From positions 310,001 to 374,000 of the forward strand of contig NZ_NEVN01000009.1 of NCBI RefSeq assembly GCF_002261475.1: a stretch of DNA of 64,000 nucleotides, read 5' to 3'. The notes under the pieces are model-generated. The model was not told the origin of the DNA. It saw only the letters and a program-made list of their open reading frames with translations, and ran no database searches. The DNA comes from Bordetella genomosp. 5. GTDB lineage: Bacteria; Pseudomonadota; Gammaproteobacteria; Burkholderiales; Burkholderiaceae_B. Positions within the stretch are counted from its first letter, which is position 1. Each line of letters begins with the position of its first letter. Shown here piece after piece: positions 59,021 through 64,000 of the stretch. Both the position numbers and the translations under genes were made by a program.

Positions 59021-59074
59021 AGCACAACTCCCAGGTTTGCCGCGACCGCGTCGTAGCGGATGCATTATTTATCG

Positions 59075-59089
59075 TATCGCTCTGCGATA
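59075..59089 (-). promoter_or_regulatory. Operator-like palindrome upstream of the ureohydrolase gene
   Basis: TATCGC-TCT-GCGATA is a perfect 15-bp palindrome 55 bases before the GTG. The same core (TCGTATCGC-N3-GCGAT) recurs upstream of the IclR gene at 60102-60118. It overlaps the likely -10 region, as expected for a repressor site of the adjacent IclR protein. Confidence 0.6.
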
Positions 59090-59186
59090 TGATCGTGTCG
59101 CAAATAGATTAATCCGGCGCGGCAGGCTCGGGTACTAGGGATTGCCCGGCTCCCGCATGGCCGACGTCCGATTGACGCACCGCAAT

Positions 59187-59211
59187 AAAAAACCCGGCCA
59201 TGGCCGGGTCG
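59187..59211 (-). terminator. Rho-independent terminator of the IclR gene
   Basis: On the minus strand ACCCGGCC (59209-59202) pairs with GGCCGGGT (59199-59192), and T residues follow to 59187. It isolates the regulator transcript from the ureohydrolase operon downstream. Confidence 0.88.
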
Positions 59212-59235
59212 GGGCGTTGCACTGGGGCGCCGTGG

Positions 59236-60051
59236 CTAGGCGGCGGACTCCATCGCATAGAACGGCTGGGTGAGTCCGATGGTGCGCGACGCGCTGATGG
59301 CGTGGGCCGTTTCGAGCACCTGCGGACCGAACACGGTCTGCGCCTGTTCGAAGGTCCAGCGGCTCGAGGGTACCGACACATTGACCGCGCCCACCGGGGT
59401 GCCGACCGGGTCAAGCACCGGCGCGCTGATGGTGATGTCGCCCTGATAGAACTCGCCGTTGGCGCGGGCGAAACCGCTGGCCCGCGCGAAATCGAGCTCT
59501 GCCATCAGCGCCTCGATCTCGGTGAGCGTGTTGGCCGTGTAGGGCTTGCGCTCGCAGCGCAGCAAGAGCGCCCGCGCGCGCTCCGGATCCAGGCGCGACA
59601 GCACCGCCCGACCGGCGGCGGTGCAATGAATCGGCAGGCGCATGCCGACGGGCATGTGCACGAACATCTGCTTGTGGGTGGCGAAGCGCGCGACATACAC
59701 CATGTCCAGCCCGTCGGGCTCGGCCAGGCTGCAGGTTTCCTGGCTGGTGCGGTTGAGCGAATGCAGGAACGGGTTGCCGCCCAGCACGAGCGCGCTGGTC
59801 TGGGCGTAGCGCATGCCGAGCTCGAGCGACTGAGGCGCCAGCGAAAAGCGCTTGGTCTGCGGGTGCTTGCGCAGATAGCCCTGCGTCCAGAGCGTGTGGG
59901 CGAAGCGTTGCACGGCGCTCTTGGTGAGACCGGTGGCTTCGGCCAGCTCGGGCAGCGTCATGGCGGGCCGGCCTTCATTGAAGGCCGTGAGCAAGGTAAT
60001 GCCACGCGCCAGCGCGGCCACGAACAGGGGCGAATCCTCGGGATGGGCCAT
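59236..60051 (-). CDS. IclR-family transcriptional regulator
   Basis: A 271-residue IclR regulator. The winged helix is LARGITLLTAFNEGRPAMTLPELAEATGLTKSAVQRFAHTL in family order, and the effector domain includes RLPIHCTAAGRAVLSRLDPE and ISAPVLDPVGTPVGAVNVS. It is of the PcaR/PobR-like subgroup. The ATG at 60051 follows directly on a seven-T run with no Shine-Dalgarno sequence, so leaderless translation is possible. Probable targets are its own gene and the ureohydrolase-ABC operon downstream. Confidence 0.92.
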   Translation of the reverse strand: MAHPEDSPLFVAALARGITLLTAFNEGRPAMTLPELAEATGLTKSAVQRFAHTLWTQGYLRKHPQTKRFSLAPQSLELGMRYAQTSALVLGGNPFLHSLNRTSQETCSLAEPDGLDMVYVARFATHKQMFVHMPVGMRLPIHCTAAGRAVLSRLDPERARALLLRCERKPYTANTLTEIEALMAELDFARASGFARANGEFYQGDITISAPVLDPVGTPVGAVNVSVPSSRWTFEQAQTVFGPQVLETAHAISASRTIGLTQPFYAMESAA

Positions 60052-60056
60052 AAAAA

Positions 60057-60102
60057 AACGGTTCGGTCAGGGTAACCGTAGCGTACCGCATTCCGAACCG
60101 TT
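60057..60102 (-). terminator. Terminator of the amino acid receptor gene, abutting the iclR ATG
   Basis: AACGGTTCGG (minus strand 60102-60093) and CCGAACCGTT (60066-60057) are perfect 10-bp arms with a 26-base loop. Seven T follow, immediately before the IclR ATG at 60051. The stem ends the upstream receptor transcript. It also occupies the normal leader space of iclR. Confidence 0.75.
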
Positions 60103-60119
60103 CGTATCGCCTGGCGATC
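60102..60119 (-). promoter_or_regulatory. Operator-like palindrome upstream of the IclR gene
   Basis: ATCGC-CTG-GCGAT (60106-60118) sits in the same TCGTATCGC context as the palindrome at 59075-59089 by the ureohydrolase gene. It lies 55-65 bases before the IclR start, matching an autoregulatory site. Confidence 0.55.
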
Positions 60120-60148
60120 CGAGTGACACCGAACCGCCTGGCAATGCC

Positions 60149-61171
60149 TCAGCGCACTGGCCAGGCGTACATGGCGCCACCCTGGTTCCACAACGCGTTC
60201 ACGCCGCGCTCGAGGCCCAGCTTGCTGCCCTTGCCGACGTTGCGCTCGAAGATCTCACCGTAGTTGCCCACGGCCTTGATCGCGTTGTAGGCCCACTTTT
60301 CGTCCACGCCCATGTTCTTGCCGGCGCCCGGGGTCACGCCGAGGATGCGCAGCACGTTGGGGTTTTTGCTCTTGAGCATCTCGTCGACGTTTTTCTGGTT
60401 GATGCCGTATTCCTCGGCTTCCATCAGGGCGAACAGCGTCCAGCGCACGATACCCAGCCAGTTTTCATCGCCCTGGCGCACCATGGGGCCGAGCGGCTCT
60501 TTGGAGAAGCGCTCGGGCAGGATCTCGAAGTCGTCGGCCTTGGCGACCTGCGTCGCGCGGACCGCGGCGAGTTGGGAGGCGTCGTCGGTGAACGCATCGC
60601 AGCGTCCCGATTCGAACGCGCGCACCACCTCGGTGACCTTGTCGATCACGACCGGCGTGAACTTGATGCCGTTGGCGCGGAACCAGTCGGCCAGGTTGAG
60701 TTCGGTGGTGGTGCCCGGCTGCACGCAGATCGTGGCCTCGTTGAGCTCTTTGGCCGACTTGACGTTGAGCGACTTGCGCACCAGCACGCCCTGGCCGTCG
60801 TAGAAGCTCGGCGCCACCGCGGCGAGGCCCAGCGAGGTATCGCGCGTCTGGGTGAGCGTGACCGTGCGCAGCAGCACGTCGACCTCGCCGGATTGCAGTG
60901 CGGTGAAGCGCTGCTGCGTCGACAGCGGCGTGCCCTTGAACTTGGTGGCATCGCCGAACACCGCTGCCGCGACCGCGCGGCAGATGTCGACGTCCATGCC
61001 TTCCCATTCGCCCTTGCTGTTGGTGGCGCTGAAACCGGATACGCCATCGGTCAGGCCACATTGCACGAAGCCTTTTTTCTTGACGGCGTCGAGCGTGGGG
61101 CCGGCGATGGCCGATTGGGTCGCGCATGCGAGCGCGAGCGCGCCCGCCACCATGGCAAATTGCCGCTTCAT
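60149..61171 (-). CDS. General L-amino acid ABC receptor (AapJ/GltI-like), orphan
   Basis: A 340-residue periplasmic receptor. The signal peptide is residues 1-23 (GALALACATQSAIA). The mature protein begins PTLDAVKKKGFVQCGLTDGVSGFSATN, a pattern of AapJ/BztA receptors, and VGNYGEIFERNVGKGSKLGLERG closes the C-terminus as in AapJ. The length matches AapJ (about 340). No AapQMP partners are in the window, so it must share a permease elsewhere or act as a sensor. The ATG at 61171 is preceded by GAGGAGA. Confidence 0.92.
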   Translation of the reverse strand: MKRQFAMVAGALALACATQSAIAGPTLDAVKKKGFVQCGLTDGVSGFSATNSKGEWEGMDVDICRAVAAAVFGDATKFKGTPLSTQQRFTALQSGEVDVLLRTVTLTQTRDTSLGLAAVAPSFYDGQGVLVRKSLNVKSAKELNEATICVQPGTTTELNLADWFRANGIKFTPVVIDKVTEVVRAFESGRCDAFTDDASQLAAVRATQVAKADDFEILPERFSKEPLGPMVRQGDENWLGIVRWTLFALMEAEEYGINQKNVDEMLKSKNPNVLRILGVTPGAGKNMGVDEKWAYNAIKAVGNYGEIFERNVGKGSKLGLERGVNALWNQGGAMYAWPVR

Positions 61172-61323
61172 GAATCGTCTCCTCGGTGATGTTGCGCAGT
61201 GGCGGCCCTGGATAAAGGCCGGCCCGCGCTGTTTCGCCAGGCGGATTTTGCCCGGCGCAAGGAGAGTACGCCCGGGGCGGCCGCGCCACAATGCGCGGCT
61301 ACCCTAGGCGGGCGACGCCACGC

Positions 61324-62373
61324 TCAGGTGGCGGAGAGATCGGTGGTATCGAGCGAGAAGGCAGCGGCCGCGCGGCCGATGCGATCGTTCACGGCATCCC
61401 AGGCGGAATCCGTGGGCGGCGCCTGCACCAGGATGCGGGCATAGCCTTGCGCGTCGAGCTCGCGCAGCCGGGAATACAGCGACTGCGCGTAGTGCGCGGG
61501 GTCGGCCGGCACGCGCACCCACTCGAGCGTGGACGACGGCGTGACGCCGGCGGCGGGCGCCTCGAAGGCCACGACCGCGAGCCTGCCCGCGGACGCCCGC
61601 GCGGCCACGGCCTGGGCCAGCTGCGCGCCGTCGACGAGCTCGAGCGGCGTGCGCGGCGCGTAGTGCGCCTTGAGCGTGCCCGAGGCGCGCGGCGCGGCCG
61701 CGTCGGGGCGGCGCACCGGCACACCGAGCACCGCTTCGATCTGCGCGGCGCTCACGTGCCCCGGACGCAGCAGCACGGGTCCCACGCCTTGCGCCAGGCG
61801 CGACAGATCGAGAATGGTGGATTCGATACCGACCTCGGCGGCCCCGCCTTCGAGGACCGGCATGCCCTCGGCGACTTCGCGCGGAAACTCGGCGCGCACG
61901 TGCTCGGCCTGCGTGGGCGACACATGGCCGAACGTGTTGGCCGACGGCGCGGCCACCCCGCCCTGCCCGTTGGGCATGGCCGCGGCAAACGCACGCAGCA
62001 GGGCCTGCGCCACGGGATGCGAAGGGCAACGCAGCCCGATGCTGTCCTGGCCGCCGGTGACGGCGTCGCCGATGTGCGGCGCACGCTTGAGGATCAGCGT
62101 GAGCGGGCCCGGCCAGAAGGCCTGCATCAGCGCCCGTGCTTCGGGCGGAACGTCGACGGCCCAGTAGCCCACGTCGCCCTCGGGCGCGATGTGGACGATG
62201 ACGGGATGATTGGACGGCCGGCCCTTGGCGGCATAGATGCGCGCCACCGCCTCGGGATTCTCGGCGTCGGCGCCCAGCCCATAGACGGTCTCGGTGGGAA
62301 ACGCCACCAGCTCGCCCGCCATCAGCCGCTGCGCGGCCAGGGCGATCTCGTGCGGATCCGCGGCCGCGCTCAT
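61324..62373 (-). CDS. Threonylcarbamoyl-AMP synthase (Sua5/YwlC)
   Basis: A 349-residue enzyme of the Sua5 (long) type, which makes threonylcarbamoyl-AMP for the t6A37 modification of ANN-decoding tRNAs. The YrdC domain (1-200) shows VAFPTETVYGLGADA, KGRPSNHPVIVHI and the catalytic SANTFGHVSPT. A C-terminal Sua5 domain (about 220-349) follows the linker GTLKAHYAPRTPLELV. The ATG overlaps the purK stop by 4 bases, making it the last gene of the purE-purK-sua5 group. Confidence 0.93.
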   Translation of the reverse strand: MSAAADPHEIALAAQRLMAGELVAFPTETVYGLGADAENPEAVARIYAAKGRPSNHPVIVHIAPEGDVGYWAVDVPPEARALMQAFWPGPLTLILKRAPHIGDAVTGGQDSIGLRCPSHPVAQALLRAFAAAMPNGQGGVAAPSANTFGHVSPTQAEHVRAEFPREVAEGMPVLEGGAAEVGIESTILDLSRLAQGVGPVLLRPGHVSAAQIEAVLGVPVRRPDAAAPRASGTLKAHYAPRTPLELVDGAQLAQAVAARASAGRLAVVAFEAPAAGVTPSSTLEWVRVPADPAHYAQSLYSRLRELDAQGYARILVQAPPTDSAWDAVNDRIGRAAAAFSLDTTDLSAT

Positions 62374-63557
62374 GCGTGCGATTCCGCGGGCGCGATGCCC
62401 AGCACCCGCGCCACGCGCGCGGCGGCGGCCTGGGTGTCGGCCAGCGTGACGCCGGTGATGTTGACGTGGCCCATCTTGCGGGCGCGGCGCGCCTCGGCCT
62501 TGCCGTACAGATGCAGCTTGGCGCCCTCGACCGCCAGCACGCCGGCCCAGTCGGGTTCGCGCGGGGTGTCGCTGCCCGGCTCGAACCAGACGTCGCCCAG
62601 GATGTTGAGCATGACGGCCGGCGCGAACAGACGCGTGGTACCCAGCGGCAGCCCGGCCATCACGCGGGCCTGTTGTTCGAACTGGCTCGTGACGCAGGCA
62701 TCCATGCTGTAGTGGCCGCTGTTGTGCGGACGCGGCGCGATCTCGTTGACGATCAGGCTGCCATCGGTGAGCACGAAGAACTCGACGCACAACACGCCGT
62801 GGTAGCCGAGGCCGGCCGCGATCTTTTGCGCGGCCAGGGTGGCCTGGGCCTGCGGCGACGCGTCGGCGCCGCCGCCGGACACCGTCGACACGGCCAGGAT
62901 GCCGTCGCGGTGTTCGTTGCGGGCGATCGGAAACACCACATCGGCGCCGTCGAAGCCCCGCGCGATCACCACCGAGATCTCGTGGTCGAGCGGCATCAGT
63001 GCCTCGAGGACACAGGCGACGCCACCGAACTCGCGGAACGCCTCGATGGCCTGCTCGCGCGACGCGATGCGGGCCTGCCCCTTGCCGTCGTAGCCGAGGC
63101 GCGCGGCCTTGAGAATGCCGGGAAACAGGTCGTCTGGCGCGGCCGCGAGGTCGGCCTCGCTCAGCACCGGGACGTTGGGCGCGACGGCAATGCCCTGGCT
63201 CGCGATGAACGCCTTTTCGGCGTTGCGATCCTGGACGATGGCGACGGCGTCGGCGGACGGGCTCACCCGGCAGCGCGCCTGCAGGAAGCGCAGGCTGTCG
63301 GCCGGGACGTTTTCGAATTCGGTGGTGACCACACTGCAACGCTCGGCCAGGCGCGTGAGGCCCGCGGTGTCGTCATAGGCCGCCTGGATATGAAGATCGG
63401 CAACCATGCCGGCCGGGCACTCGTCGGCGGGGTCGAGCACGGCGACCTTGTAGCCGAGGCTTTGCGCGGCGTGGCAGAACATGCGGCCGAGCTGGCCGCC
63501 GCCCAGAAGGCCGAGCCAGTCGCCCGGAGCGACGATTGCGGTGGAGTGTTGCGACAT
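62370..63557 (-). CDS. purK: N5-carboxyaminoimidazole ribonucleotide synthetase
   Basis: A 395-residue ATP-grasp enzyme that carboxylates AIR with bicarbonate and ATP in purine synthesis. The N-terminal domain has LGLLGGGQLGRMFCHAAQSLGYKV in family order. The ATP-grasp core shows KAARLGYDGKGQARI and the metal-binding block VNEIAPRPHNSGHYSMDAC, the PurK signature. The length is standard (355-400). GAGGGG precedes the ATG. It is separated from purE by a terminator-like hairpin. Confidence 0.96.
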   Translation of the reverse strand: MSQHSTAIVAPGDWLGLLGGGQLGRMFCHAAQSLGYKVAVLDPADECPAGMVADLHIQAAYDDTAGLTRLAERCSVVTTEFENVPADSLRFLQARCRVSPSADAVAIVQDRNAEKAFIASQGIAVAPNVPVLSEADLAAAPDDLFPGILKAARLGYDGKGQARIASREQAIEAFREFGGVACVLEALMPLDHEISVVIARGFDGADVVFPIARNEHRDGILAVSTVSGGGADASPQAQATLAAQKIAAGLGYHGVLCVEFFVLTDGSLIVNEIAPRPHNSGHYSMDACVTSQFEQQARVMAGLPLGTTRLFAPAVMLNILGDVWFEPGSDTPREPDWAGVLAVEGAKLHLYGKAEARRARKMGHVNITGVTLADTQAAAARVARVLGIAPAESHA

Positions 63558-63615
63558 GGATCACAGCCCCTCGATGGGGGTTCGCAGGTCGACCCGATGA
63601 GGGGTCGCGAATGAC

Positions 63616-63650
63616 AAAAAGCCGGGCCGGCGCATCACGATGGCCGGCCC
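63616..63650 (-). terminator. Hairpin with T-tract between purE and purK
   Basis: Minus-strand GGGCCGGC (63650-63643) pairs with GCCGGCCC (63631-63624), and five T follow shortly after (63620-63616). In an otherwise cotranscribed pur pair this suggests partial termination or attenuation before purK. Confidence 0.75.
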
Positions 63651-63655
63651 ACGAA

Positions 63656-64000
63656 TCAGGCCTCGGGCGGCACCTTCATGTTGCGCGCCGTCTCGGTCTG
63701 CGCGGCGCGGAACGCCACCAGCTTGGCATGCAGATCATCGTCGGTGCAAGCGAGGGTCGCGATGGCGTGCAGCGCGGCATTGGCCGCACCGGCTTCACCG
63801 ATCGCGAAGGTGGCCACCGGCACGCCCTTGGGCATCTGCACGATGGACAGCAGCGAATCTTCGCCACGCAGGTATTTGGACGGCACCGGCACGCCGAACA
63901 CGGGCACTTCGGTCAGGGCGGCCATCATGCCGGGCAGGTGCGCGGCGCCGCCGGCGCCCGCGATGATGGCGCGCAGGCCACGCGAGCGAGCCGCGGCGCC
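63656..64000 (-). CDS. purE: N5-carboxyaminoimidazole ribonucleotide mutase, C-terminal part (5' truncated)
   Basis: The frame is open to the right edge, so the first third of the gene is outside the window. The visible part contains [28 protein letters not shown], the PurE signature. The CAIR-binding segment [22 protein letters not shown] follows. PurE shifts the carboxylate of N5-CAIR to C4, working directly after PurK. The frame passes through the ATG at 63928 without interruption, so that ATG is internal. Confidence 0.95.
   Translation of the reverse strand, partial: GAAARSRGLRAIIAGAGGAAHLPGMMAALTEVPVFGVPVPSKYLRGEDSLLSIVQMPKGVPVATFAIGEAGAANAALHAIATLACTDDDLHAKLVAFRAAQTETARNMKVPPEA

Overview
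The window is a GC-rich stretch of a betaproteobacterial chromosome, most likely Alcaligenaceae (Bordetella/Achromobacter type). This rests on protein character (LpxO-type lipid A hydroxylase, a Bug/TctC receptor, carA-carB next to a family-typical tal, and the dnaX-ybaB-recR and purE-purK-sua5 blocks). The taxon is an inference; no rRNA is present. No phage, IS element, integron or CRISPR array was found. The text reads as ordinary chromosome with dense, mostly minus-strand operons and short gaps.

Layout. 1-2766: end of an ABC ATPase gene, a LysR regulator overlapping a histidine phosphatase, and a convergent SDR. 2857-8217: lpxO and the carA-carB operon. 8530-11274: transaldolase and a LysP-like permease, closed by a strong bidirectional terminator. 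11368-15400: an SsuABC/TauABC-like ABC transporter and a class III CoA transferase. 15588-18882: dnaX-ybaB-recR. 19042-19424: the 4.5S RNA gene ffs followed by a repeat-rich spacer. 19425-25793: an AddAB-like helicase/nuclease pair and a 54-residue membrane ORF. 25862-27073: an MFS transporter.

27310-38311 is the most interesting block. A formamidase operon (urtA-B-C-D-E-fmdA-fmdB) for uptake and hydrolysis of urea or short amides lies divergent from a giant sensor kinase and a LuxR-type response regulator. The kinase fuses an NCS1 (nucleobase/hydantoin/allantoin) permease-like domain, an eight-cysteine module, two further membrane segments, a histidine kinase and a receiver. The shared promoter region carries a 9-bp inverted repeat. 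This looks like a transporter-type sensor system controlling nitrogen-compound uptake.

38414-40459: tRNA-Arg(CCT), a D-Ala-D-Ala endopeptidase and a ribbon-helix-helix protein. 40555-47657: a DJ-1/PfpI protein, then a catabolic operon with HpaI aldolase, HpaH hydratase, an FAH-family enzyme, an amidohydrolase, RidA and a Bug receptor. It is divergent from a flavin reductase and its IclR regulator. The lower homoprotocatechuate steps are present but the ring-cleavage enzyme is not. 47703-50138: ybaK, xerD and a LysR gene. 50338-53831: a TPP enzyme, glutaryl-CoA dehydrogenase and a MaoC protein. 54016-60051: a benzoylformate-decarboxylase-like TPP enzyme, a polar amino acid ABC transporter, a ureohydrolase with altered metal-site residues, and an IclR regulator. 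Matching operator-like palindromes lie upstream of both the ureohydrolase and the IclR gene. 60149-64000: an orphan amino acid receptor, then the purE(partial)-purK-sua5 group.
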